Of a stretch of DNA of 64,000 bases, positions 45,441 through 55,742 are shown one piece after another (within the stretch, counting starts at the first letter, position 1; each line of letters begins with the position of its first letter). Made by a program: the position numbers and the translations under genes. Source of the DNA: Amoebophrya sp. A120 (lineage: Eukaryota; Sar; Dinophyceae; Syndiniales; Amoebophryaceae). Location: the NCBI GenBank assembly GCA_905178155.1, contig CAJINV010000007.1:4242258-4306257 (forward strand), written 5' to 3'. The notes beneath the pieces were generated by a model. That model was not told the DNA's origin, did not search any database, and saw nothing but the letters and a program-made list of their open reading frames with translations.

Positions 45441-45849
45441 TTAGAGGGGCCTCAGGAAGGGCCTCGTATCCCGTTCGGCTTTTCGGTAGAAACCGAAAAG
45501 CATTCCGAAGAGCCTTGCCGGCGCCTTCGACTGCGCAGCGAATAGCATTGCCCAGGAGGGCTACAGGGCATGCGTGTCATGCATTCCGAAGCGGCCCCGC
45601 CAGTAATTAAAATCAAAGGACAAAGCCGGGGCGGTAGCCAAAATATGAAGCCAAAGCCAAGGACTCACTTCGTGACTTTGTTTATTGTGTCCAAAACCAA
45701 AGCGGCCCCGCCCGCAATCAGAATGAGAACCGGCGGACCAGCCAAGGTAGACAGCGCGTGGCGCCGCCCGGGATTGTTCGGTCGCTGCCTGCGTCAAAGA
45801 AATGGTCGGCGATGATCTGCTTGGCTTTATGTTCTGTGGCAGACGTCTG

Positions 45850-46657
45850 CGAACGCTCGCGAAAAAAAGAGGGGGCCTAAGGGGGGGCCCAACCCACCCT
45901 CCTTGGGCAAAAGGGGGGGCCTCAGGGGGGGCCTTAGGGGTCGAGGGGGGGCCTGAGGGGGGGCCTAAGGGGGGGCCTGAGGGGGGGCCTGAGGCCCAGA
46001 ATAGCGCTAATGATCATTATTAGTCTTGTAATNNNNNNNNNNNNNNNNNNNNNNNNNNNNNNNNNNNNNNNNNNNNNNNNNNNNNNNNNNNNNNNNNNNN
46101 NNNNNNNNNNNNNNNNNNNNNNNNNNNNNNNNNNNNNNNNNNNNNNNNNNNNNNNNNNNNNNNNNNNNNNNNNNNNNNNNNNNNNNNNNNNNNNNNNNNN
46201 NNNNNNNNNNNNNNNNNNNNNNNNNNNNNNNNNNNNNNNNNNNNNNNNNNNNNNNNNNNNNNNNNNNNNNNNNNNNNNNNNNNNNNNNNNNNNNNNNNNN
46301 NNNNNNNNNNNNNNNNNNNNNNNNNNNNNNNNNNNNNNNNNNNNNNNNNNNNTAGGGGGGGCCTCAGGGGGGGCCTTAGGGGGGGCCTTTTTTGGCTCTG
46401 GGCGTCTGCGAACACGAAAAAAAGGGGGGGCCTAAGGGGGGGCCTAACCCCCCCCCTTTGGGCAAAAGGGGGGGCCCCAGGGGGGGCCTCAGGGGGGGCC
46501 TTAGGGGGGGCCTTTTTTGGCCTCAGGGGGGGCCTGAGGGGGGGCCTCAGGGGGGGCCTTAGGGGTCGAGGGGGGGCCTGAGGAGGGGCCTAAGGGGGGG
46601 CCTGAGGGGGGGCCTGAGGCCCAGAATAGCGCTAATGATCATTATTAGTCTTGTAAT
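45850..46657. repeat. agggggggcct microsatellite block, duplicated across an assembly gap
   Basis: A block starting gcgaac plus an A run, followed by many ggggggg-cct units and ending cccagaatagcgctaatgat (then cattattagtcttgtaat), occurs at 45850-46032. A close copy occurs at 46408-46657. The gap starts exactly where the first copy ends, so the copies could be a true tandem duplication or one locus assembled twice. Confidence 0.8.
46033..46352. other. Assembly gap (320 N)
   Basis: Undetermined bases inside the G-rich repeat; the true length is unknown. Confidence 0.99.
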
Positions 46658-46990
46658 TGCTGCCCGGAAGTAGTTCTAGGGGCAGCTGCGCATGGAGTCC
46701 TCGCTCCATGAAGTGCAAAGGGCAAAAAGAGGGATCTACAGTGATGAAGAATACTGACAAGCTAGCTTAGGCATAAGCATCAAGCATCACGACCGAAGTA
46801 GAATTCTCTTTCTCGAGGAGTGCAGCTTCATCAAAAACTTCTCTGGAATGTTCATGTATGCGGCTCTCACTCTTCCACGGCCGGAACGACGAGAAAGTAG
46901 AAGAGGCAGTAGAGTGGATGAAAATTATATAAGAGTCTCTTCATATTCTTGGTGACTTGCTCTTTCCGACTGTTTTTCCCTGCACAGTAG

Positions 46991-48061
46991 CCTTCGGGAG
47001 GACCCGGAAAAGCCATCTTTTGCACCCACTTCAACGAGGTGATCACGGGCTTTGCGTGCTACTTCGTCTTCGTTGTGGACCCGTTCTTGCGGAAAAAGTA
47101 TGGTTTTCTTGAAGCTGGAGGCGCATGAGATTCTCGGCGTCTCTCTTGATGTTGGCAGGGGTCGTGCTACGTAAGAAGTTAGTACTTACTTTACAGCAGT
47201 ATTCCGTGAAGATCGGATTGTTCTTCGCTGTTGGACGAGCTTGGCGCTGCTCTGGAAACGACTTTGGCTCTTCCCTTTCTTGTTTCTTACTTTATACTAA
47301 CATTCGCTTGTTTGATGTACACCTCCGGTCGAAAAACTACAAACTGCTTCTTGCCTTGTTTCTTTAGATTGTTTCCGACGTCACCACTTATCTTTGTCTT
47401 GACGTCAGACAGAAGATTGTATATGGTTTCCTGCAAAACTACCCGTACCCAAAGCCAAGTAGAACTAAAAAACCCGGTTTTGTTGAAACTTCTGACGTCT
47501 TGTGACGAATGAAACAAGGCTTTTGCCTACTGGATCTGTGGCAAGATTATCACGCTCGTCGTAGAGTGAGTCACACGCACACCACTAACTGTTGGTGTTG
47601 ATGCCCGAAAAGTGAGTGTATGCAGATTTTTTTCATAGCTACTACTAAATTATGGTCATTTTTATCTACCCTCTCTACCATGTCGTTTTCCTTTTCGTGT
47701 CGTCTTGGTTTCTCCTCGTCCAGTCGTATCTCGTCCACAACACGATCTCTGTCTCTCCCCGTAGGCACTTCGTGAAAAAAATGCTCTCGCTTTTTCTTTG
47801 AAGAAAGTAGCACATACTGACGAGGTTGCTCGTCGTCCTCCAGAACAAACGTTGCCCCCCCACACACGATTCGTACTCCCGCTGCTCGTTCGTTCCGCTG
47901 CTCTTCGTTCATCTACGTAGTAGCTAGTTGTCAGCCAAGTTACACTTACAACTTCTATACTGTAGATCGTCAATACAAAGTCAAAAATGCTGTGGCGTCT
48001 TCGTGAATAGCAATGACTTCCCGGCGCTGCAGCAATGCCGGTACAACTCGTCGTCGTCGTG
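46991..48061 (+). CDS. 3' exons of a probable membrane protein (partial)
   Basis: Three segments look coding by codon use and splice context. At 46991-47097 the residues GPGKAIFCTHFNEVITGFAC continue into a hydrophobic stretch YFVFVVDPFLRKK. At 47519-47565 are AFAYWICGKIITLVV. At 48010-48061 is NDFPALQQCRYNSSSS and a stop. The last two join in phase (GA plus C) through a gtgagt...atag intron. The first two do not join directly in phase, so at least one small exon is missing between 47098 and 47518; a candidate with TLALPFLVSYFILTFACLM lies near 47270. No start codon is found, and 5' exons would fall in or beyond the G-rich repeat and gap. Likely a multi-pass membrane protein; family unknown. 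Confidence 0.45.
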
Positions 48062-48392
48062 ATGTCATCTTCTGATATAGGCTTTTCCATTCCAGGCGAG
48101 GTTGCAAGAAACCACGTGCACCTAGAAAAAGAAACATCAAACGACAAAGATGAACTCGTCATGGAGATCAACAGATTATGTCTTCTCTCTTCCTACTTTC
48201 TCGCTTTGCAGGAGCATTTTTTCCTTTTTGTACAATATATAACAATAGCATGAGGTCAACGTCGGCCATACATAACCTAATAATTTTTCTTCTTGTTGAG
48301 TCTTGAAATTTTTACCACCTGGATGTGTGTAGAAGTTTTGCAAGATTTGATAGTTGTGTTCTAGCTAGGACAGTAAAAAAGCAAACTACACC

Positions 48393-51300
48393 ATGTCGAA
48401 CAACTCCTCTGGCGGCTTTGCGTTCAAATTCCCGGGCGCCGGGGGGCCTAACAAGCCCTTTGGCTTCTCCTTCCCCACCGGACCAACAATCGGAAGTGTG
48501 GGCAATGGAGCGGCCATAGGCGGCGCAGCACCAGGTGGCGCAGCTTCGAGCCTCGGCGACTTGGCCTCCCTGACGCCAGAGAACAGAGGCAACAACTTTT
48601 CGATGTTTGGGGCAGGAGCAACAGCTGGCGCACCCAACATGATGGGTGGTGCCGGCGCTGGGGCCGCTACTTTCGGGACGATGAATAACATTGTTGGTAG
48701 CGCGCCAGCGGGAGCACAGGCACATCAAATAGGCTCGTCAATAAATTCGATGGGAATGATAGGCAGCCAGCAGAACAGGATGTTTGGCGGCATGACAGCC
48801 AGCGTGTTCGGAAACCTGGCGTCCCTTGAGCCGGAGCAGTCTGCGGCGCCACCAGGAGGAGTTGCACTAGAGAAACAGGAAGGTCCTGTACAGCAGGCGT
48901 CTAGTATAAGTCCCGGGGAGGTGGGGCAAAATCTCGCGGGTGGACCTCATCAAGCAGAGAAGAACGTAAACTCAGCCGTCGTCTTTGAGGAGCCAGTCAC
49001 CGCGTTCAGCGGAGGCGAGGAGACGCGGGAGGCAATAAAGCATGCAGACAGAGAGGAACTAGAACAAGATCATGCAAAAAAAGAAGCATCTTCTTCACAC
49101 CAACTCGGCTCCTCGCCCTCTTCCCTCGCGGCGCGCGCCAGATCCACGTTGCCCCCACTGGACCAGTACGAGACTGGCCCCGCTTCGTTTCACTCGCCCA
49201 GGGACCTGAAAACGTCTCCGCGGAGCAAGGACGATCTCAGTTTCAAGGATAACGAAAGGCTGTTGACAAAGCAGTACAGTCCGGAAAGGCTGGAACAGCT
49301 CAGCATGCCGAGGAATACTAGTGGACAAGCGCTGGCGTTGAGAAATCGAAATGCAATAAATGGCGCAGAAGGAGGTGAAGATAACTTTGTCGTCACAGTG
49401 GACCCACCGTCTTCTTCGAGGTCGCAAAGTGGATCCTCGTCATCCGCTTCTGGTTCTGGAACTGCTTCCTCTACCTCGTATAATCTGAAAAACGCAGCGC
49501 CAGCGGCCAGTAGAGGTGGAAGTAGAAGATCCGCTGTTCATGACGATTCGCCTAGAACCAGAGCAGACCGCCGCGGCGGCAGCCGCAGGCGGAAACACAA
49601 ACACGACTCCGAGGAGAGACGGTTCATGAAGAGTTTGCAGAAGGCGATCCCGGGTGCTGAACCGACTCCATTGGAAAGGGAAGTTTTACAGCTCCTGGAA
49701 ACAAATTCATCGACAAGAACTACTTTTGTTGGAGCCGGGGTCGGTCGGACAGCTCCTGCTGTGAGTACTACGACCTCAGGCGCAAATCTTCATCCAAGAG
49801 CGAAGAAAGGACAAGGAAAGAGGACCACGAAAGGCGCAACCGGGGGAGCACACCTCCAGAATAAGCCAATAATAGCGTCGGCGGAGCAGGGTGCTGCTGC
49901 TGTCGCTCCGAGAACTACTAGTACACCAGGACCGTTCCGTTCGGTTCTAGGGTCGTCGTCCAATAAAGGGATAATGTCAACATCTTCGGGGACGACCAGC
50001 AACAAAGCCACGCCTGCAAAATCCATCGGGCGAGACTACCGCGATTTTCTCGCCCTGGACCCGAAACTGAACGCTGATATTTTGGACCAGAGGACCGCCA
50101 AAAGCTCCTTGCTCTTCAGCCCGGAGACGACGCCACGGGGAACTACTCACACAGATGACCACGACCAGGGTCGAAAAAATAGTAAGTCGAAGAAGATATT
50201 GAAAGCAACAACTCCCCACAGCAGCTCCTCCGCTGCCAACAGTACGTTGGAAGAGGAAGACGCCTACGAGGAAGATTTTGACGACGATTTCGAAGAGGAG
50301 GAAGAATTCTTCGAGGAAGACGATGACGAGTTGACGCCACGTGATGCGACCAATACTAGGAATGCTGCTGATGCCGCTACAGTTGCTGCCAGTAAAGAAC
50401 AGAACAGTCTGGACGATATCCTTTCCAAATTCGCGCACGACGAGGACTTTCTCGACGAGGAAATGAACATTAGCCAATCTGCTCATCATGGACAAGAGGA
50501 CGAAACCGCGGCGCAGAAAGCAGCAAGGGAGCGCGCAGTAGAAAAAGACCGGGAGGACAGCGTGTTTCTCGACACCTCCGGCCGATCGATGTTCGCGATC
50601 GGGAAGTCTGCCCCTGTTCAGGAGCGAAGGGGAGGTGCTGGGGGGACAACTGCTCGGACTTCTAGAACTGCAGCCGCGAAGAGGACATCACCATCGACCG
50701 TGAAAAATGCCCGAAATCCGAACCGAAGAGCAACGCGCGCCGCGAGTACTTCTTCACCTACAGCGAACGGAGAAACAAGCAAAGACTGGCTCGCGAGTCC
50801 CCCGCCCGCCCACACCGCGGCGTCGACGTTTGCGAAGCCGAACCTGCTGCTGCCCTGGAGAGCCGAGAGTCCGCAGATCTCGACCAACAAGGAGATCACG
50901 CGTTCGGTGGAAAAGACGCGGGAACTCCTCGCGGATTGGTACTCGACCAACTACCTGGACGAGCGGACCGGCTCCCCGCTCTCGCGCGCGGAGCGGCAGG
51001 AGCTGCGGTTGGCCAGTGAGAAGAGGGAGCTGGAGTCCGAGCAACGGGTCAGGGAGTTGCAGAACAAGAAGTTCAAGCGCGCCCCGGGCCAGCCCAGCAC
51101 CTACCACGGCTCGCATTACCACTACTACGTGGTGCGCAACGGCAGCCGGGGGTGCATGATCCAGCCCGGCTACCCGCGCATTTGGCCGCCGTCGGGAATG
51201 AAGAAGAGGCAGAACAACAAGCGAGCGGCGTCTACTTCCAGGTCGCCTCCCCGAGGCGGGAGAGCAGGAGCAGGAGGAGGCTCTGCTGAAGATGTTGAAA

Positions 51301-54300
51301 GCGAACAGCAAGAAGTGCTTAGTTCCTCGAATAAAAAAGACGAAGTCTTGTCTTACTTCGACCAAACCTGGTTGCGTCACCCGCAAAACCCAGAGCTGCG
51401 TGCTAACATCCATTCGCAAGAAAATAACGACCGTGGTGCTCCTCCTTCTGCAACGTCGTTCGCGTCTTTCGTCGCTTTAGACGACCCCGACTCTGCTGCG
51501 AAGGAAGTGTCCGGGCGCGTGATCCTCGAGGCAACGAAAATCGGGAGCCTTGACACGGATCAGATCGTCACCTTGAATCTGAACGAAAAGCCGGAGTTCG
51601 ACAAGACACAGATTTTGTCCGGAAACAACGACAAAAACAACACCTCTTCAAAAACGAACAGCGAGACGGTGACGTTTGAGTTCTACGTGCACAACATTCT
51701 AGCCGAGACTTTGAGTCTGTCCCTGCTGCAGGACATTGGGAATTTCGAAAACGTTTCGGACCAAGCGAAATTGCGGGCGGTGAACTTGACGCGGAAACTG
51801 GGGAAAGATCTCGTCCCGGATATCGGAAATAGTCTGATCACCGGAAAAAAGGTTTTGGGCGAGGCGAAGTATAGCGTGTGGGAGCTACTTAACAGCACCG
51901 GAAATTCAACATCATTTTCCGGATCAACGAGCCCGAGGACGACTACAGGCAGTTCGGCTGACGTCGGGTCGTCCGCGTCGTCTCTTTCAAATGGTCGCGG
52001 AAGTAGTGGTGGAATGGGAAATAAAATCAACATGCTCAATCTTGGCACACCGGCTGGTCCAGGCATGAACAAATCGACTCCTGCAGCACGTCTGGCGCCC
52101 ACGACGTCGTCCTCCGGCCCGCCGCAGAGTACGGAAGACGGCCCGGACCCCTGGGTTGCGGAGGTCATTCACCGTTTCAGCAAGGCATTGGAGCTGAAAT
52201 GCAAGCTGTTTTTCCTCTCCGACGCGCAATCCATGGAGCGGGCCAGAATCGCGGCCTCCCGGGTGGTGGAGCCGCCACCGCCGGGCCCGTTTGACCCGCC
52301 CCGGCAGTTGCCGAAGGTCTGTCCGGCCGACAGCCCGCTCAGATACGGGGGGCAGCTGCTGAAGGAAAAAGTGGAAGCGGAACGAAAAGCGTTGGAGGAG
52401 GCGGAGCAGAAACGAATGGAGATCTTGCTGGCGAAACAGCAAGAAAAAATTGAAGGGTCATCTACTTCACAAGTAGGACTTGCTTTTACAGAAGATGGCT
52501 CCCAGCAGCGAGAGGAGCAGGACAGCGAGTCAGTCCCAGTCGGACAGACAACGCCCAGCAGGCTAAAGTCGCCCCGCAGTGTCCGGTTCGCCGATGAGGT
52601 GGCGCAGTGGGAGGAAACCGCCAAGCGCAATCAGGAAGACTGGGCGAAGGTGCTCAACTTCCCCCACTGCCCGGGCGAGGCGCCCCTGCGGATTGCGGGG
52701 GAAATAGCTGCAGGGCGTCTCGAGGATTCGTCGCTCCACTCGAGCCTGGAACTCGGGGACCTCCAGGGAGGCGGTGGACCGAAAAAAGCAGGAGGTGCTC
52801 CTGCTGGGGTAGTGAATAAGGGCTCGTCCTCGTCCTTGGATCATCATCTCTCGCCCTCCACCGTGTATGCCAAGCGCCACGATCGGGAAAAGTCCGCCGG
52901 TGCAGCAGGGGGCACTTCTCTTCAGCACCGTGGCTCCAGAAGCCCCCCTCTGTCCCCGAGAAGCGAAAGGAGAAAGCAAGCGAATTCTCCTTCCACCCGG
53001 CCGCCCTGGTGCCACGCCCCTGGCCACGCCCGGAGGGGCTCGATGGAAAAGCACGCGGGGGAACTGCGGAACAAAGTCCCGACGCCGCGCAGTCGGTCCG
53101 GCACGCCTCCGCCACCGAAGCCGGAGCGGAAACTTTCCATCGCCCGGGTCTCCGGCGCACACATTCTCCCCCCGGGTACGTTTGAGGAGAAGGAGATCTG
53201 CTTGGGGACTTCCGGGGCCGTCATCACGCACTTCTCGAGCGTGTTCGACATCTCGCCTCCGGTCAGCGCCGACGTAGTGATGGTGCAGCAGGATCCGCCG
53301 GTGATTCGGTCCGAAAGCTCCCGGGTAAACACGCCTAGAGTCGGTCTTGTCGGTGGTGCTGGTGCTGACGGAGCTGCACGAGTAGAAGTGTCATCTTCAA
53401 AGAATCAAGAACTGCGCGACGAGCGGGAGAAAAGTAATGTATTCGAAAGCGATCAAGAAGATATGCAGGATGACCAGACCACCACTGTGGCCGGTGCGGT
53501 TCCCACAACGACGGGCCTCTTTGAAGACGAGAGTCGGGACTTCACCACGACGACGGCGCCAGCTGCGGATCAGAAGCTTTTGAATCTGAATCTAGACAAA
53601 GTTCTTGTTCAGCGCGTGGACGAAGATGGTAAAGAAATGCTTAGTCAATCTTCCTCTTCACGCCAGCGAGCGGACGAGAACTTCGACGTATTCGGAACCA
53701 GACAACAAGACCACTCCTCAACGATCGGGGAACAAGGTCCTCGTCCGCCGCGTGATTCCCTACAAGACCTGCTGGATTTTGACCGCAACAGCTCGGTGAC
53801 TGCGCCGTTCTTCCACGCGAACGAGTCCTCCCGGCGGGGGTCACGAGACAGCGCGAATGTCTTCGGTGAGTTAGAGCAACTACAGAATGTGGACAGAATA
53901 AACCCAGAAGGTCTCCTGAGTCACGAATCCACACCTAGGCCCTTCGACGAAAAAGAAGAGCAGTCGGGATTAGGTTTGTCCTCCAGTTCCCGGTCGTCCG
54001 ACCAGATGAACATTCATAGGCCTGAGCAGGAACTACATAAGAAGAAGTCTTCGTCGCTGCTCGGCGACCTGCCGCCGCTTGGCGGCGCTGGTCGAAAGAC
54101 GAATCTTTTGGGCGATCTGCCACCCCTACCCGGGCTCGGCGGTGCCGGGACGACCACGACGGCTGCAGCGTTCCTCGAGGATGACGAAGAACAGGAGCAA
54201 GGCGATAGTCTGCTCCTTGGACGAGCAGGACAAGCACAAGCGCACGAAGAGCAAGGGAGAAGAACAAGACCAGCAAAGTCAGCCACCGCTGAGCAGAAAA

Positions 54301-55742
54301 ACAAGAAAAGCAAGAAGAAAGAAAAAGACGCTATAGACCGCATGTTGTTCGGCGAGTTTTCGGAGGGCGGTAACAGTTCGAAGTCGTCAAACTCCATCGC
54401 TTTTCCCGAAATCTCCTTTGGAGACGAGGAGAACGATAACGACCTGAATAACAATCCGGTTTTGCGGTCCTCTCTGACGACTTCGCCCGTTGCTTCGAAT
54501 AATAAGCCCCCAGGCAACAAGAACCGTCCTCCCGGGGGTACTATGGATGCGATTTTTGGCCGCGGTGAAGGAGGTGGGAACGAGGAAGATGGTGCGGATA
54601 GGTCTACTCCGCTTTCATCTTCTGAAAGAGCGTCCTCGACACCCACATCGTCCGGAATGTTGAACAAAAAAAACCAGTTGCCGTTGGTCCCGCCGGCCGG
54701 GACGGCCGTGACGAGCAGAGAGAGCGGTGAACAAGATCTGCTACTTCGGGCTAAAAATAATGTCCCGCAACTGGATCTGGCTGCACGAGGTCGAGGCGGG
54801 CCACTTCGCACAGATGTTCTTGACGGTAGTGAGGACAAAATGATCCCCAGCACTGCGAGGAGCCGAGCATCGAACTCCCAAGTAGTCTCGGAGGACCTTG
54901 AAATTGCGGCAGACGGCAGCGAAGGGGCGAGCAGAAACGACGAGGCTCGTCCAGCTGCAGAAGGAAGAAGTCCCAGTCGCGCGACCTACTCGAACGAAGA
55001 CTTTGCCTCCGCGACGGCCACGCAGCAATCCCAGTCCTCTGTCCGATCGGGGGATGAGAATCTTCCAAGCGGCTCTGTCATTCCTACACCCAGGAGCAGC
55101 AATAGCAATACTGAGAAGTCGAGCAACACCAACACAACCCCGAAGAGCTCAGCGCGCAGTAGCAATTCGAGAAAAAAACCCTCGTCAGCAGCGGACGACA
55201 TTCGGGCCGCGATTGGCATGAGTAGTAAAAACTACAACGACAGTACTTCGCAGGTCCCGGCACAGCAGCAGCGAAGTAGTGGCGGCACAAGTGGGTCGAA
55301 AACAAGCAGTCCCTCGTCCCCTCCTAGGTCCGCGAGATCGGCGGAGCAGCCTGGTGCAGGGGCGGTCCCGAGCGACGGGAACAAATCTTCCGTAAAATCC
55401 AATACAAGTGGTCCAAGTTCCTCACGAACAAGCCGGAACAATGACAAACCACTGTATGATTTAGCGCCACGAGGACCACCTCTCAGTGTCACACAGCAGC
55501 AGGTGCTGGAAACAACCTCAATAAACGAGGACCAAATAAACCAGACACAGAAGAACTCAGTTGTGGAGATGAAAGCGCAAAAGGAGGAGAGGCCCTGGTG
55601 GATGGGGGAAGACAGCGAAGAGGAAAGGGAGGACGCTATGACGAAGAACAAGGAGAAGCCGCAGCACAATCCCGAGTCCGAGGTCGAAGAAGACATCAGC
55701 GAAGACTTCGGTAGCGACGACGGAATGGACTTGTTTAAGTGA
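48393..55742 (+). CDS. Very large low-complexity protein, 2449 residues in one uninterrupted frame
   Basis: The ATG at 48393 (ACACCATGTCG context) opens 7350 bases without a stop. The N terminus is Gly/Phe-rich with scattered FG pairs (PFGFSF, SMFGAG, RMFGG, SVFGN). An acidic run lies near residue 624-645. Ordered-looking islands follow: residues about 849-935 (ELLADWYSTNYLDERTG, then STYHGSHYHYYVVRNGSRG and IQPGYPRIWPPSG), about 1050-1150 (FEFYVHNILAETLSLSLLQD), about 1253-1350 (AEVIHRFSKALELKCKLFFL, then a Glu/Lys helix) and about 1392-1430. RSVRF at 1395-1399 fits the PP1-docking RVxF consensus. LLGDLPPL occurs twice, near 1889 and 1905. The C terminus is acidic (EEDISEDFGSDDGMDLFK). No membrane segment is seen. 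The FG pairs are too few and irregular to call a nucleoporin. A large cytosolic or nuclear scaffold is possible; family unknown. Confidence 0.75.
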   Translation: MSNNSSGGFAFKFPGAGGPNKPFGFSFPTGPTIGSVGNGAAIGGAAPGGAASSLGDLASLTPENRGNNFSMFGAGATAGAPNMMGGAGAGAATFGTMNNIVGSAPAGAQAHQIGSSINSMGMIGSQQNRMFGGMTASVFGNLASLEPEQSAAPPGGVALEKQEGPVQQASSISPGEVGQNLAGGPHQAEKNVNSAVVFEEPVTAFSGGEETREAIKHADREELEQDHAKKEASSSHQLGSSPSSLAARARSTLPPLDQYETGPASFHSPRDLKTSPRSKDDLSFKDNERLLTKQYSPERLEQLSMPRNTSGQALALRNRNAINGAEGGEDNFVVTVDPPSSSRSQSGSSSSASGSGTASSTSYNLKNAAPAASRGGSRRSAVHDDSPRTRADRRGGSRRRKHKHDSEERRFMKSLQKAIPGAEPTPLEREVLQLLETNSSTRTTFVGAGVGRTAPAVSTTTSGANLHPRAKKGQGKRTTKGATGGAHLQNKPIIASAEQGAAAVAPRTTSTPGPFRSVLGSSSNKGIMSTSSGTTSNKATPAKSIGRDYRDFLALDPKLNADILDQRTAKSSLLFSPETTPRGTTHTDDHDQGRKNSKSKKILKATTPHSSSSAANSTLEEEDAYEEDFDDDFEEEEEFFEEDDDELTPRDATNTRNAADAATVAASKEQNSLDDILSKFAHDEDFLDEEMNISQSAHHGQEDETAAQKAARERAVEKDREDSVFLDTSGRSMFAIGKSAPVQERRGGAGGTTARTSRTAAAKRTSPSTVKNARNPNRRATRAASTSSPTANGETSKDWLASPPPAHTAASTFAKPNLLLPWRAESPQISTNKEITRSVEKTRELLADWYSTNYLDERTGSPLSRAERQELRLASEKRELESEQRVRELQNKKFKRAPGQPSTYHGSHYHYYVVRNGSRGCMIQPGYPRIWPPSGMKKRQNNKRAASTSRSPPRGGRAGAGGGSAEDVESEQQEVLSSSNKKDEVLSYFDQTWLRHPQNPELRANIHSQENNDRGAPPSATSFASFVALDDPDSAAKEVSGRVILEATKIGSLDTDQIVTLNLNEKPEFDKTQILSGNNDKNNTSSKTNSETVTFEFYVHNILAETLSLSLLQDIGNFENVSDQAKLRAVNLTRKLGKDLVPDIGNSLITGKKVLGEAKYSVWELLNSTGNSTSFSGSTSPRTTTGSSADVGSSASSLSNGRGSSGGMGNKINMLNLGTPAGPGMNKSTPAARLAPTTSSSGPPQSTEDGPDPWVAEVIHRFSKALELKCKLFFLSDAQSMERARIAASRVVEPPPPGPFDPPRQLPKVCPADSPLRYGGQLLKEKVEAERKALEEAEQKRMEILLAKQQEKIEGSSTSQVGLAFTEDGSQQREEQDSESVPVGQTTPSRLKSPRSVRFADEVAQWEETAKRNQEDWAKVLNFPHCPGEAPLRIAGEIAAGRLEDSSLHSSLELGDLQGGGGPKKAGGAPAGVVNKGSSSSLDHHLSPSTVYAKRHDREKSAGAAGGTSLQHRGSRSPPLSPRSERRKQANSPSTRPPWCHAPGHARRGSMEKHAGELRNKVPTPRSRSGTPPPPKPERKLSIARVSGAHILPPGTFEEKEICLGTSGAVITHFSSVFDISPPVSADVVMVQQDPPVIRSESSRVNTPRVGLVGGAGADGAARVEVSSSKNQELRDEREKSNVFESDQEDMQDDQTTTVAGAVPTTTGLFEDESRDFTTTTAPAADQKLLNLNLDKVLVQRVDEDGKEMLSQSSSSRQRADENFDVFGTRQQDHSSTIGEQGPRPPRDSLQDLLDFDRNSSVTAPFFHANESSRRGSRDSANVFGELEQLQNVDRINPEGLLSHESTPRPFDEKEEQSGLGLSSSSRSSDQMNIHRPEQELHKKKSSSLLGDLPPLGGAGRKTNLLGDLPPLPGLGGAGTTTTAAAFLEDDEEQEQGDSLLLGRAGQAQAHEEQGRRTRPAKSATAEQKNKKSKKKEKDAIDRMLFGEFSEGGNSSKSSNSIAFPEISFGDEENDNDLNNNPVLRSSLTTSPVASNNKPPGNKNRPPGGTMDAIFGRGEGGGNEEDGADRSTPLSSSERASSTPTSSGMLNKKNQLPLVPPAGTAVTSRESGEQDLLLRAKNNVPQLDLAARGRGGPLRTDVLDGSEDKMIPSTARSRASNSQVVSEDLEIAADGSEGASRNDEARPAAEGRSPSRATYSNEDFASATATQQSQSSVRSGDENLPSGSVIPTPRSSNSNTEKSSNTNTTPKSSARSSNSRKKPSSAADDIRAAIGMSSKNYNDSTSQVPAQQQRSSGGTSGSKTSSPSSPPRSARSAEQPGAGAVPSDGNKSSVKSNTSGPSSSRTSRNNDKPLYDLAPRGPPLSVTQQQVLETTSINEDQINQTQKNSVVEMKAQKEERPWWMGEDSEEEREDAMTKNKEKPQHNPESEVEEDISEDFGSDDGMDLFK

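Noticed and set aside
44460-46620. Telomere-type TTAGGG array
   Set aside because: The units are ttaggggggg-cc with variable lead bases and seven G, not a regular 6- or 7-base telomere repeat, and they are internal.
48393-48840. FG-repeat nucleoporin assignment for the giant protein
   Set aside because: Only a handful of irregular FG pairs occur and no nucleoporin domain is visible.
54014-54853. 279-codon minus-strand frame inside the giant gene
   Set aside because: It mirrors the Ser/Pro-rich coding frame on the + strand and lacks its own codon bias.
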